From assembly GCF_900095225.1 (NCBI RefSeq), contig NZ_LT607418.1:35500-99499 (forward strand): a DNA stretch of 64,000 nucleotides, written 5' to 3'. This document shows positions 40,181-49,814 of the stretch, one piece after another. The position numbers were made by a program, and so were the translations under genes. Origin of the DNA: Pseudomonas sp. UMAB-08 (GTDB lineage Bacteria; Pseudomonadota; Gammaproteobacteria; Pseudomonadales; Pseudomonadaceae). The notes under the pieces were generated by a model. It was not told the DNA's origin and made no database searches. It was given only the letters and a program-made list of their open reading frames with translations. The first letter of the stretch is position 1. The number at the start of each line of letters is the position of its first letter.

Positions 40181-41080
40181 TCAAGGCGTTCTTCGTGTGC
40201 GAAAATCCCGAACGATCTCTAGAAATGAACTGAGAATCGGAGAACGGTCATCGGTCCGGTAAATACAACTCAAGTCGACCTGGGCGTTATCGGGCTCCTC
40301 GCTCAGGGCCCGGTAAACCACGCCCGGCAGAGCAAGCACTGAGGCCGACTCAGGCACCAGACAGACGCCAAAGTTACTTGCCACCAAGGCCACTCCGGTC
40401 ACGGTATCCCCCACCTCCTGTGCTACCTGTGGGATGAACCCCGCTTTTTCACACATGCTCATGACTTTATCGACAAAGTTTGGACGCGAACCCGTGGGAA
40501 ACAAGATCAATGGATGATTGGCCAGCCAGTGAAACGGGACGATGGTTTCGCGTGCCAAAGGATGATTTTCGTTGACTGCCAACAATAGCTTTTCCGTGAT
40601 AACGAGCTCATTGGAAATGTCGGATGACGGCGTGATAAATCGATTGAAGCCCGCGTCGATTCGACGTTGACGCAAGGCTTCAATTTGTTCGTCCTTGTTC
40701 ATGTTGTGCAAAACAATGTTTACGTCTGGATGGGTGTTGCGGAATGCCAATAGCAACTTGGGGATGGTATCCAGAATGCCCGAGCCAAAGATCCCTATAT
40801 CGAGTTTGCCCAGCTTCCCCTGACCGGCTCTCTGCGTGCGCTCGGTTGCCTGCTCAACCACGGAGTGAATATTGCGGGCTTCAGCGAGGAACAACTCACC
40901 GGCCTGAGTCAGCTCCATGCCGCGTGGTGTGCGAATGAATAACTGTACGCCCAACTCATCTTCCAACTGCTGGATCTGTCGCGTCAGCGGAGGCTGGGAG
41001 ATGTGTAAGCGGATGGATGCCCGGCGCATATTCAGTTCCTCCGCAACAGCGATGAAGTAGCGAATATGGCGTAGATCCAT
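40181..41080 (-). CDS. LysR-type regulator, BenM/CatR-like
   Basis: A 299-residue transcription factor with an N-terminal winged helix (RRASIRLHISQPPLTRQIQQLEDELG) and a periplasmic-binding-like effector domain (from about residue 90). The HTH resembles the CatR/BenM/CatM group, which bind ATAC-N7-GTAT and respond to muconate-type acids. Exactly that box occurs in the divergent gap at 41333 and again before dmpC at 57609. The ATG at 41080 follows AAAGG; a TTG at 41089 is less likely. It probably activates both the DUF1302 module and the lower meta pathway. The effector is unknown. Confidence 0.88.
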   Translation of the reverse strand: MDLRHIRYFIAVAEELNMRRASIRLHISQPPLTRQIQQLEDELGVQLFIRTPRGMELTQAGELFLAEARNIHSVVEQATERTQRAGQGKLGKLDIGIFGSGILDTIPKLLLAFRNTHPDVNIVLHNMNKDEQIEALRQRRIDAGFNRFITPSSDISNELVITEKLLLAVNENHPLARETIVPFHWLANHPLILFPTGSRPNFVDKVMSMCEKAGFIPQVAQEVGDTVTGVALVASNFGVCLVPESASVLALPGVVYRALSEEPDNAQVDLSCIYRTDDRSPILSSFLEIVRDFRTRRTP

Positions 41081-41332
41081 GTGAGGCAAACCTTTCGGGT
41101 GATTGCTCAGTACACGGGAGGCACTGAGGGGAGGCGTTCATGGTATGGGAGTCCCACGCATTCAACTAATAAATTTTGCCACGATCACGTTGGCTGGTTG
41201 AGCGCGCTGAAAGAACCATCAAGCGTGCTCCGTCAATGCTCGATCAGCTGATCCTCCTGATGCCTGTGTTTCACCACGGCCCGAACCTGAGTTGGAGACC
41301 TTCCACCACGACAAGCCATAACAAGCATAGAG

Positions 41333-41398
41333 ATACCTAATAGGTATCAGATGGGCAGGTTTTTGGTATTGGACGGTAACCCTCAAGAACAATAGTTT
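41333..41398 (+). promoter_or_regulatory. LysR operator/promoter A for the DUF1302 module
   Basis: ATAC-CTAATAG-GTAT (41333-41347) is a perfect ATAC-N7-GTAT LysR box inside the palindrome GATACCTAATAGGTATC. A second GTAT half-site lies at 41366-41369, 33 bases from the first box start, and a -10-like TAGTTT lies at 41393. The same elements at the same spacing occur before dmpC. The rest of the 406-base gap between the LysR gene and 41487 shows no gene. Confidence 0.7.
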
Positions 41399-41486
41399 CG
41401 TGCACATCGTCTGTCGGTAAGCGCGAAGCCAATGTTCGCGGCGTCAGCACGAAAATTACAAAAACAAAAAAAATCGAGGAGACGAT

Positions 41487-43145
41487 ATGGGTAACGATAC
41501 CTATCAACCAAATGCTTCCTTTCGCTATCGATCAGCCCTGGCACTTGGCGTACTCGCTGGATTGTCGATGAGCAGTGCAACCTATGCATTTCAGATCGAT
41601 TCCGGTAATCCAGACGTCCAGATGTCATTGGATAACACCGTAAAATACAGCGCTGCATGGCGGGTTCGCAGTGCAAACTCCGATGTCGCTGACAATTCAA
41701 TCGGGGTTCAGGCTAACACTAACGACGGTGACCTTAACTTTGACCGCGGGCTTATTTCCAACCGCCTCGATCTACTGTCAGAGTTCGACATCCGCTACAA
41801 GCGCAATTTCGGCTTACGCCTCAGTGGCGCAGCCTGGTATGACGATGTCTATAACCAATCCAACGACAACCCAGGCGCGTTCAATGGCGCGTTGGTGAAT
41901 TCGCGCTCTGTCAGTTACGACCATTTCACTCACGATACCCGGAAACTGCAGGGGCGTGACGCAGAGATGTTGGACTCGTTCGTTTACGGTAGTTTTACCC
42001 CCGCGGATATGCAGCTCAACGTCAAGGCCGGTCGTTTTACTCAGCTCTACGGCGAAAGCCTGTTCTTTGGCAGTAACGGTATTGCAGCGGCGCAAACGTC
42101 GCTCGACTTGATCAAGGCGCTGTCAGTTCCCAACTCTCAGTTCAAGGAAATTCTCAGGCCAATCGATCAACTCTCTGGGCAATTGCAGATCAATTCAAGC
42201 GTGTCCGTTGGCGCCTATTACCAGTTGGAATGGCGCAAAAGCCGTTTGCCCGCCGCAGGCAGTTACTTCAGTTTTGCCGACTTCATTGATGACGGCGGTG
42301 AGTCGCTAATCATGGGGCCGGGGGTCTCGTTCTCGCGGGGGCATGATATCGATGCCAAAAACTCGGGGCAGGGCGGCGTCCAACTCAAGTTTAGTGCTGG
42401 CGATGTGGAATACGGTATTTACGCGGCGCAGTTCCACGACAAGATGCCTCAGTTCTATGTTCACCCTGATACCGGTTCTTACGAGGAGGTCTTCGCCGAG
42501 AATATCCGTACGATAGGCGCTAGTTTTAGTACCTTGGTCGGTGAAGCCAACATCGCTGGTGAAGTTTCTTTCCGTAGCAACATGCCGTTGGTAGCCTCCG
42601 GGAATACGGTGATCGTGCCCGCCAGCCTGGGCGCAAATGGCGACAGCAGAGCAGCCTTCCCTGTGGGCCGCACTCTGCATGCTAACTTGTCAGCCATTGA
42701 TGTTTTGGCGGCTACGCCGTTTTGGGATGGCGCCTCCGTTATCGGTGAACTTGCCTTTAACCGACTCTTGAGTGTCACTGAAAATCGAGATCAGTTGGAC
42801 CCTTCGGCAACGCGTGATGCAAGTGCGCTGCAATTCATCTTCACGCCCGAATATTTTCAGGTTGCTCCAGGACTGGATCTACAGGCTCCAATCGGTGTGA
42901 GCTACGGGATTTCTGGCCGATCTGCAGTCAACGGCGTGCTAATGCCCTCAGAGCATGGTGGCAACGTCACCGTTGGGTTGAAAGGTGATTACATGAAAAC
43001 CTGGCAGACCAGCCTCAACTACACGCATTACTACGGGCCTGCTGGCTCGGTTATCAAGTACGACACCAGCGTACCCGAACTCTCTTACCAGAACTTCCAC
43101 GGCGACCGTGATTTCATTTCGTTGTCGGTTCAACGCACTTTTTAA
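41487..43145 (+). CDS. DUF1302 outer-envelope protein
   Basis: A 552-residue exported protein with a signal peptide ending SSATYA and a DUF1302 body (FQIDSGNPDVQMSLDNTVKYSAAWRVR). The many alternating strands and the C-terminal QRTF phenylalanine suggest a beta-barrel in the outer membrane. Family members are found beside DUF1329 and RND-superfamily genes in degraders of hydrophobic compounds. The function is not established; export or uptake of a hydrophobic substrate is inferred. A strong GAGGAG precedes the ATG. It is the first gene of a four-gene module under LysR box A. Confidence 0.8.
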   Translation: MGNDTYQPNASFRYRSALALGVLAGLSMSSATYAFQIDSGNPDVQMSLDNTVKYSAAWRVRSANSDVADNSIGVQANTNDGDLNFDRGLISNRLDLLSEFDIRYKRNFGLRLSGAAWYDDVYNQSNDNPGAFNGALVNSRSVSYDHFTHDTRKLQGRDAEMLDSFVYGSFTPADMQLNVKAGRFTQLYGESLFFGSNGIAAAQTSLDLIKALSVPNSQFKEILRPIDQLSGQLQINSSVSVGAYYQLEWRKSRLPAAGSYFSFADFIDDGGESLIMGPGVSFSRGHDIDAKNSGQGGVQLKFSAGDVEYGIYAAQFHDKMPQFYVHPDTGSYEEVFAENIRTIGASFSTLVGEANIAGEVSFRSNMPLVASGNTVIVPASLGANGDSRAAFPVGRTLHANLSAIDVLAATPFWDGASVIGELAFNRLLSVTENRDQLDPSATRDASALQFIFTPEYFQVAPGLDLQAPIGVSYGISGRSAVNGVLMPSEHGGNVTVGLKGDYMKTWQTSLNYTHYYGPAGSVIKYDTSVPELSYQNFHGDRDFISLSVQRTF

Positions 43146-43178
43146 GTTCGAATTTTTTCCCGCTTGAGGGGTACCACA

Positions 43179-44534
43179 ATGTATAAGAAAACCGTTTTAT
43201 GGGCGGCTTTGGTTGCCGGCTTTATAACCACGCAGATGGCACAGGCTGCCGTGAGCGCAGACGAAGCTGCGCACCTTAAAAACAGCCTGACACCGCTCGG
43301 CGGAGAGATGTCGGCAAATAAGGACGGCAGTATCCCGGCCTGGAGCGGAATCAAAGCGTTGTCGGCGTCCAGTGAGAAAGTCGGTGATATCCCCGTTAAG
43401 TTGTTTGCGGATGAGAAACCACTGGTCAAAGTGACGGCGCAAAACATGGGGTCGTACGCGGATAAATTGTCCGAAGGCACTCAAGCGTTGCTGAAAAAGT
43501 ACCCTGATACTTTTCGCCTGGATGTTTACCCCACTCATCGCACGGCGGCAGCGCCGCAGTATGTCTATGACAATACGATGAAAAATGCCACCCAGTGCAA
43601 GGTTCAAGACAATGGCATGTCCTTGCAGGGTTGCTATGGCGGCGTGCCGTTCCCGATTCCAAAATCAGGTGTTGAGGCTATTTGGAACCACCTGTTGCGC
43701 GTCGAAAGTGAAGCCACTGAAGTCTCCAACTTCAAAAACATCATTCTGACTTCCGATGGCTCGCGGGCCATGGCGACAATGAATGATCAATCCAACCAAT
43801 ACCCGTATTACTACAAGGATGGTTCGGCAGACAAGTGGAGCGGTGAGTACTTCCTGCAGCGTTTCAGCACCATTGCGCCGCCCTTCAAGGCCGGGGAGTC
43901 TCTGGTATTTCGCGACAGTACTAACCTCAGTCAGGCACGTCAGGCATGGCAGTACCTGGTCGGCCAGCGTCGTGTGCGCCGAGCACCGACAGTGGCGTAT
44001 GACACGCCTGACTTCGTGGCGTCAGGTGCGAACTACTTCGATGAAGTCATGGGCTTGATGGGGCATGTCGACCGCTATGACTGGAAGTTGGTGGGTAAGC
44101 GGGAGATGTACGTACCTTACAACACCAATGAAGTGGTCACCGCTTCGCTGGATCAGGCCTACGGCAAGCACCATTTGAACCCTGACAAGGTGCGCTGGGA
44201 ACTGCACCGCGTGTGGGAAGTGGAGGCAACAGTCGCTGCGGGTAAGCGTCATGCGGTGCCCAAGCGTCGTTACTACCTCGACGAAGACTCCTGGATGGTA
44301 CTGCTGATGGATGGCTATGACAGTGAAGGCAAGCTGTGGCGTACCACTCAAGTGACGCCGTTCGTGTTGCCATCCGTGCCGATGCTGGAACTCAAGCCTG
44401 CGCATGTATTCAACTTGCAGGCCAATACCATGAGCTCATCGCAGTCACTTAACGAGGCCATGTTCCATGTGGTCGGACGCAAGCCCGAGACCTACTTCAC
44501 CGGCGACTCGGTGGGTGCCGAAGGCGTACGTTAA
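43179..44534 (+). CDS. DUF1329 periplasmic protein
   Basis: A 451-residue exported protein with a signal peptide ending MAQAA and a DUF1329 domain over nearly the whole chain. Landmarks are LTPLGGEMSANKDGSIPAWSG near the N-terminus and KRRYYLDEDSWMVLLMDGYDSEGKLWR near the C-terminus. It is consistently the partner of DUF1302 proteins, and probably a periplasmic beta-rich carrier, although no activity is known. The ATG at 43179 follows GAGGGG; a TTG at 43164 is inside the leader. Confidence 0.82.
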   Translation: MYKKTVLWAALVAGFITTQMAQAAVSADEAAHLKNSLTPLGGEMSANKDGSIPAWSGIKALSASSEKVGDIPVKLFADEKPLVKVTAQNMGSYADKLSEGTQALLKKYPDTFRLDVYPTHRTAAAPQYVYDNTMKNATQCKVQDNGMSLQGCYGGVPFPIPKSGVEAIWNHLLRVESEATEVSNFKNIILTSDGSRAMATMNDQSNQYPYYYKDGSADKWSGEYFLQRFSTIAPPFKAGESLVFRDSTNLSQARQAWQYLVGQRRVRRAPTVAYDTPDFVASGANYFDEVMGLMGHVDRYDWKLVGKREMYVPYNTNEVVTASLDQAYGKHHLNPDKVRWELHRVWEVEATVAAGKRHAVPKRRYYLDEDSWMVLLMDGYDSEGKLWRTTQVTPFVLPSVPMLELKPAHVFNLQANTMSSSQSLNEAMFHVVGRKPETYFTGDSVGAEGVR

Positions 44535-44549
44535 ATCACGCGTTTGCAG

Positions 44550-44583
44550 TGTCGCCACTGAGCCCCCAGTCCCAGTGGCGACA
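44550..44583 (+). other. Hairpin between DUF1329 and YCF48 genes
   Basis: TGTCGCCACTG (44550-44560) pairs perfectly over 11 bp with CAGTGGCGACA (44573-44583). A T-run (TTTTTTT) appears only about 15 bases later, so it may act as a partial terminator or mRNA stabiliser that lowers expression of the two distal genes relative to DUF1302/DUF1329. Confidence 0.5.
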
Positions 44584-44666
44584 GTCTCTCCTCATCATTT
44601 TTTTGCCTCATCGATGCAGCGCTTGACGCTGAGATCCGGGCAGAAGGATGTATTCGAGTACGTCAG

Positions 44667-45782
44667 ATGCACATGTTGAATGCGCTCAAAAGGTGGATGG
44701 CTGTTGCCGTCGCCGCACTTTGTTTTTCCTGCCAGACCAATCTTTGCGTTGCAGCAGGCCAATCGGTCGTGCCCGATGTGCTCGACCTTCCTGCACAACA
44801 GAACACACGGGCACGCCAGGGTTTGTTACTGGCCGTGGCCCAGGCAGGCCAGCGTCTGGTTGCTGTTGGCGAGCGCGGCAGCGTACTGCTTTCCGACGAC
44901 GCGGGGCATTCATGGCGCCAAGCCAGGAGCGTGCCGGTGAGCGTGCTGCTGACCGATGTGGACTTCCCAACGCCAACCCAAGGTTGGGCGGTGGGGCACA
45001 GTGGTGTGGTCTTGCACAGCAGCGATGCCGGCGAAACCTGGCAGCGTCAGCTTGACGGCCAGAAAGTCGCGCAGGTGATTCTCGACGATGCCCGTCAGCG
45101 CGCCGATGCCGGCCAAGAGGGCGCTGCCGCAGAGGTGCGGAGTGCCGGGTTTCTGGTCAGCGATGGTCCGGACAAGCCTTTTTTGAGCGTGCGGTTTAGT
45201 GATGAGCAGCATGGCTATGTGGTGGGTGCTTACGGCATAGCGCTGACTACTGCCAATGGCGGCCAAAGCTGGCAGTCGCTGGTTGGACGAATCCCTAACC
45301 CGCGCGGCAAACACCTCTATCAGGTGCAGATCAATAATCAACAATTGCTGATTGCCGGTGAGCAAGGCGTCTTGTTTCGCTCAATAGATGGTGGCAACCA
45401 TTTCAGTGAGATCTCCACCCCCTACAAAGGCACCTTCTTCGGTGTGCTGAAACTCGATGGCGATGCGCTGTTGGCCTACGGTCTACGCGGCAATGCCTGG
45501 CGCAGTCCGGATCACGGGGCCAGTTGGCAGCGGGTAGCACCGGAGCAATCGGTGACACTTACCGCCGCAAAACGACTCCACGACGGTTCTTTGCTGCTCG
45601 CTGACGAAAGTGGACGACTGCTTCGCAGTACTGACGACGGCCGCAGTTTTGTGGCTCTCAAAACCCAAACGCAAGCCGGGCTCAGCGGTGTCGTCGAGTC
45701 AGCGGAGGGTGCTCTGATCATTTTCGGTGCGCGCGGGTTGTCCCGGATTGAGCCGGGTACATTAGTTTCGGGAGTTCAATAA
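44667..45782 (+). CDS. YCF48-type beta-propeller protein
   Basis: A 371-residue exported protein with a signal peptide (WMAVAVAALCFSCQTNLCVAA) and about six Asp-box blades: SDDAGHSW, SSDAGETW, TANGGQSW, SIDGGNHF, SPDHGASW and STDDGRSF. This resembles YCF48/Hcf136 assembly factors and BNR propellers. In bacteria such proteins often precede RND-superfamily exporters, as here, where the stop overlaps the next ATG by one base (TAATG). It may be a periplasmic partner of that exporter; a glycosidase role is unlikely. Confidence 0.78.
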   Translation: MHMLNALKRWMAVAVAALCFSCQTNLCVAAGQSVVPDVLDLPAQQNTRARQGLLLAVAQAGQRLVAVGERGSVLLSDDAGHSWRQARSVPVSVLLTDVDFPTPTQGWAVGHSGVVLHSSDAGETWQRQLDGQKVAQVILDDARQRADAGQEGAAAEVRSAGFLVSDGPDKPFLSVRFSDEQHGYVVGAYGIALTTANGGQSWQSLVGRIPNPRGKHLYQVQINNQQLLIAGEQGVLFRSIDGGNHFSEISTPYKGTFFGVLKLDGDALLAYGLRGNAWRSPDHGASWQRVAPEQSVTLTAAKRLHDGSLLLADESGRLLRSTDDGRSFVALKTQTQAGLSGVVESAEGALIIFGARGLSRIEPGTLVSGVQ

Positions 45783-48181
45783 TGAATCATGCGCAGCGTA
45801 TTCCCTCGGAAGCTGTCATAAGCGACCTGCAGGCGTTCGATAAACAATCAGGAACACTCTGTGAGCGGTTGCTGTTCAATAACCGCATAGTCATCGTTGC
45901 ACTGTGTTTGTTCATCACGCTGGTGCTGGGTTACCAGGCGCGTGGGTTGTCGCTCAATGCTGCGTTCGAGAAGATGATTCCGACCGGTCATCCCTACATC
46001 GTCAACTTCCTGGAGAACCGCAAGCAGCTGTCGGGCATGGGCAACACTCTGCGCATCGCGGTTGAATCTAAAAGCGGCACTATTTTCGATGCTGAGTATC
46101 TGGAAACGGTACGCAAGCTCAGCGATGAAGTCTTCCTGCTGCCGGGTGTCGATCGCCCTTACATGAAGTCAGTGTGGGCGCCTTCGGTACGGTGGACTGG
46201 CGTGACCGAAGAAGGTTTGGACGGCGGCCCGGTTATCCCGGATGACTATGATGGTTCTGCACCAAGCCTTGAGCAGGTACGAATCAACGTGGAGCGCTCC
46301 GGTGAGGTTGGCCAGTTGGTGGCGGCGAACTACAAGTCGAGCATCGTGTTGGTTCCCCTTCAGGAAAAAGTTTCTGAAACCGGCGAGCGGATTGACTATC
46401 ACGCACTCTCCCAGCGCGTTGAAGAATTGCGCGCCAAGTACGAGTCGGACAACATTGCGATTCACATTACTGGCTTCGCCAAGGTCGTGGGCGACCTGAT
46501 TGATGGCCTGAGACAGGTTCTGGTTTTCTTTGCCGCAGCCATCGTTATCTGCACCGCGGTACTTTTTTGGTACACCCGCTGCCTGCGTAGCACCTTGTTG
46601 GTGGTGTTCTGCTCGATGGTCGCGGTGGTATGGCTGCTGGGTCTTTTACCTACGCTTGGTTACGAGCTGGATCCCTATTCGGTTCTGGTGCCTTTTCTGG
46701 TGTTCGCTATTGGCATGAGCCACGGTGCCCAGAAGATGAATGGCATCATGCAGGACGTCGGGCGTGGAACACACCGATGGGTAGCTGCGCGCTATACCTT
46801 CCGACGCTTGTTCCTGGCGGGCATGACAGCGTTGCTGGCCGACGCGGTCGGTTTCGCGGTGTTGATGGTGATTGACATCCAGGTGATACGGGACCTGGCC
46901 GTTACGGCGAGCATCGGTGTTGCTGTGCTGATTTTCACTAACCTGGTGCTGCTGCCAATCCTGCTTTCTTACACGGGAGTCAGTCCCGCCGCTGCGAAGC
47001 GCAGCCTCAAGGCAGAGCTGTTGGAAAGCAACGACACGCAGCACAGGAAGCATCCATTCTGGGCGTTCCTCGACCTGTTTACGCGGCGTTTCTGGGCGAC
47101 CGTGGCCGTCGCCGTGGGCCTGGCTTTAGGCATCATCGGTCTGATGGTGAGCTCCCATCTGAAAATTGGCGATACCGATCCTGGCGCACCGGAGCTGCGT
47201 GCGGATTCGCGCTACAACCTTGATAACGCCTTTATGGTCGACAACTATGCGGCGAGCAGTGATGTGTTCATCATCATGGTCAAGACGCCGCAATACGCGT
47301 GTGCTCACTACAGCACGCTGATGGCTGTCGATGCGCTGTCGCGTGAATTGCAGAAACTTCCTGGCGTCGAGGCCATCAGTTCGCTGGCAGGTATTGCCAA
47401 GGTGGCTAACGCCGGGATGAACGAAGGCAGTCTCAAATGGTTTGAGGTGCCACGTTCGCAAGACATGCTCAATGCCATCATTACCCGCGCCCCGCGTGAG
47501 ATGTTCAACCAGAACTGCGACCTGCTCACGGTGTATGCCTACCTCAAGGACCATAAAGCCGACACCTTGACCAGTGTGGTCGGCGTGGTGGAGGAGTTCG
47601 CGGCTAAATACGACAGCGATGAGGTCCGTTTTCTCAATGCAGCGGGCAACGCCGGCATAGAGGCCGCCACCAATATAGTGGTGAAAAAAGCCAACGTTCA
47701 AATGCTGTTCCTGGTCTACGCAGCGGTGATCGTGCTGGCGTTCATTACCTTTCGCTCATGGCGTGCCGTTGTCTGTGCGGTGGTGCCGCTGATGATTACC
47801 TCAGTACTGTGTGAAGCGTTGATGGTATGGCTGAATATCGGCGTCAAGGTCGCCACTTTGCCAGTGATCGCCCTCGGGGTGGGTATAGGGGTGGACTACG
47901 CGCTGTACGTGATGACCGTGACGCTGGCGCGGATGAAGGAGGGCATGTCGCTCTCGGAGGCTTACTACAAAGCGTTGATCTTCACCGGCAAGGTGGTGGT
48001 GTTAACCGGTATCACCTTGGGGATTGCGGTAGCGACATGGGTCTGGTCGCCGATCAAGTTCCAGGCTGACATGGGTATTTTGCTGGCGTTCATGTTCGTC
48101 TGGAACATGCTCGGAGCGCTGATCTTGCTACCTGCGCTCGCCCACTTTCTGTTGAAGCCCAAGCAGGGCGTTGCGATCTGA
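45782..48181 (+). CDS. RND-superfamily (MMPL-type) exporter
   Basis: A 799-residue inner-membrane protein with the two-fold RND layout of about 12 helices and two large periplasmic loops, shorter than drug pumps. The second half carries the charged helix motif [15 protein letters not shown] (Asp705). The matching first-half position is [13 protein letters not shown], without an aspartate. Relatives (predicted exporters, HpnN and MmpL types) move lipids or other hydrophobic molecules. No adaptor or TolC gene is adjacent; the DUF1302, DUF1329 and YCF48 products may serve as its periplasmic and outer-membrane partners. Confidence 0.82.
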   Translation: MNHAQRIPSEAVISDLQAFDKQSGTLCERLLFNNRIVIVALCLFITLVLGYQARGLSLNAAFEKMIPTGHPYIVNFLENRKQLSGMGNTLRIAVESKSGTIFDAEYLETVRKLSDEVFLLPGVDRPYMKSVWAPSVRWTGVTEEGLDGGPVIPDDYDGSAPSLEQVRINVERSGEVGQLVAANYKSSIVLVPLQEKVSETGERIDYHALSQRVEELRAKYESDNIAIHITGFAKVVGDLIDGLRQVLVFFAAAIVICTAVLFWYTRCLRSTLLVVFCSMVAVVWLLGLLPTLGYELDPYSVLVPFLVFAIGMSHGAQKMNGIMQDVGRGTHRWVAARYTFRRLFLAGMTALLADAVGFAVLMVIDIQVIRDLAVTASIGVAVLIFTNLVLLPILLSYTGVSPAAAKRSLKAELLESNDTQHRKHPFWAFLDLFTRRFWATVAVAVGLALGIIGLMVSSHLKIGDTDPGAPELRADSRYNLDNAFMVDNYAASSDVFIIMVKTPQYACAHYSTLMAVDALSRELQKLPGVEAISSLAGIAKVANAGMNEGSLKWFEVPRSQDMLNAIITRAPREMFNQNCDLLTVYAYLKDHKADTLTSVVGVVEEFAAKYDSDEVRFLNAAGNAGIEAATNIVVKKANVQMLFLVYAAVIVLAFITFRSWRAVVCAVVPLMITSVLCEALMVWLNIGVKVATLPVIALGVGIGVDYALYVMTVTLARMKEGMSLSEAYYKALIFTGKVVVLTGITLGIAVATWVWSPIKFQADMGILLAFMFVWNMLGALILLPALAHFLLKPKQGVAI

Positions 48182-48198
48182 CCGGCGAGAAGGGTGCA

Positions 48199-49692
48199 AT
48201 GACTATGAGCACTATATGGAGCGGTCATGGCCGTGATCTGATCAATACGATTTTTCTGGCAACTGGCGCACTGCTTGGAGGGTTTGACATAGGCGGGCTG
48301 CATTGGCTTTGGGTCATCTTGACGGCTCTGGTTGCCTGGGTGCTGCTAAGTGGCAGTTCGCGGCGTGAACGAGCGATCGCGGCTGCGCTGAACAATACCC
48401 TTGTGATGCTAGCGGACCCTCAGCCCGCGCCGACCAGCATGCAGGATTCGATGGCGCGCTTGCTGGTGGTATTACAAGGCAAGGTCGAGTCGGTTCAGCG
48501 CATGAATGTACTGGCCTCGGAGCTGACGATTTCCGCTGGCACACTGGTCTCGGGTTTCACGGAGGCCATTGGCACAGCGGACCGGCAGTCAGAGCTGGCG
48601 GTGAACTCAATGGTCGAAGTCCAGGGTATGGCTGAGCGCGCTCGGGCCACGTCGGGCGAAGCCATTGCACTGGCCTCGGCGACTACCGATGCTCGTAATC
48701 AGGTATCTGGTGGTGGCGAGCAGGTGCAGCAGGTGGCTGCCGCGATGGTCGATCTGGCCAATGTGGTGACAGGAGTGGGTGAGGAATTTGATGGTGTTCG
48801 TCATCAAATTGCACGCATCAGCGAGATCGTTGCCATTATCAGGAGCATCGCAGGGCAGACTAATTTGTTGGCGCTCAATGCCGCTATTGAGGCTGCCCGA
48901 GCGGGTGAACAAGGCCGGGGTTTCAGTGTGGTCGCTGATGAAGTCCGCAAGCTGGCGGAGAGCACGGGTGACGCTACACTGGGTGTCGGAGAAATCATCG
49001 CTCTGATCGGCGACGGTATTGACCGTCTTGAACAGCGCCTGGCTCAGGCTCGCCAGGAAGCCACCGAGGGCGTGAAGCAAGCCGACGATGCTTGCGGGGT
49101 GCTGAGGGGTATTGCAGGCACTGCGCAAAATACCGTTAGCGCAGTGGAGGAGATTGCCCAGCGTGCCAGTGTCGAAGTGCAGAAGACCGGGCAATTGCTG
49201 GAAGACTCTGGTGGTGTGGCCCGCTTGGCCAGCGAACTGGATAACCGGGTCAACGACTGCAATGCGGGTTTACGCCAATTGATGTTGGGCCTGGTGGATC
49301 TGAAAGTACTGGCGAACAAAATAGATGTCAGTCGTAACTCGCTGGCCTCCATGATCGACGCAATCGAAGAAGTTCGTGCTCACAACATAATGGTTTTGAA
49401 TGCCCGCGCTACCTCGCAGATGCTGCCGCATATAGAGCGGATACGCTCTCTGGACACAGAAATCGATCATCTGCTTGAGCGTGCGCAATTAGATGACGGG
49501 GTAGGGGGTGGCGCACGTAAAGCTCATTTCACCCATTTACGGGATGCTTTGAACGGTTATCGCGTGCTTCGTGACGAACTGCTCAATGCGGCCCAAGGCG
49601 GGAAGCTGAAACAGATACGTGAGCGCACGACTCCTTTGATCAGAAACGCTTACCTAAAAGTCAAAGAGGCATGTGTCACGTTATCCGCATAA
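48199..49692 (+). CDS. MCP-like signalling protein without a periplasmic sensor
   Basis: A 497-residue chemoreceptor-like protein. Residues 14-50 form one or two membrane helices with almost no periplasmic loop. The rest is cytoplasmic coiled coil with the conserved signalling tip [20 protein letters not shown] (residues 220-239) and [15 protein letters not shown]-terminal extension of about 110 residues beyond the coiled coil (from [10 protein letters not shown]) is helical, with no CheR pentapeptide. It may sense an intracellular or membrane state. It begins 17 bases after the exporter and is followed by the DmpR-like regulator. Confidence 0.82.
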   Translation: MTMSTIWSGHGRDLINTIFLATGALLGGFDIGGLHWLWVILTALVAWVLLSGSSRRERAIAAALNNTLVMLADPQPAPTSMQDSMARLLVVLQGKVESVQRMNVLASELTISAGTLVSGFTEAIGTADRQSELAVNSMVEVQGMAERARATSGEAIALASATTDARNQVSGGGEQVQQVAAAMVDLANVVTGVGEEFDGVRHQIARISEIVAIIRSIAGQTNLLALNAAIEAARAGEQGRGFSVVADEVRKLAESTGDATLGVGEIIALIGDGIDRLEQRLAQARQEATEGVKQADDACGVLRGIAGTAQNTVSAVEEIAQRASVEVQKTGQLLEDSGGVARLASELDNRVNDCNAGLRQLMLGLVDLKVLANKIDVSRNSLASMIDAIEEVRAHNIMVLNARATSQMLPHIERIRSLDTEIDHLLERAQLDDGVGGGARKAHFTHLRDALNGYRVLRDELLNAAQGGKLKQIRERTTPLIRNAYLKVKEACVTLSA

Positions 49693-49814
49693 ACTAAGAC
49701 CCATGCAGCGAAAGTCTCAGATCGCACGCACAATAATAAACGCAATCGATCGTGGTGAGTTTTACCGTCTTCAAGATCGACAGGCTCGTGCTTCGTTACG
49801 CTTTAGGAATGTTC

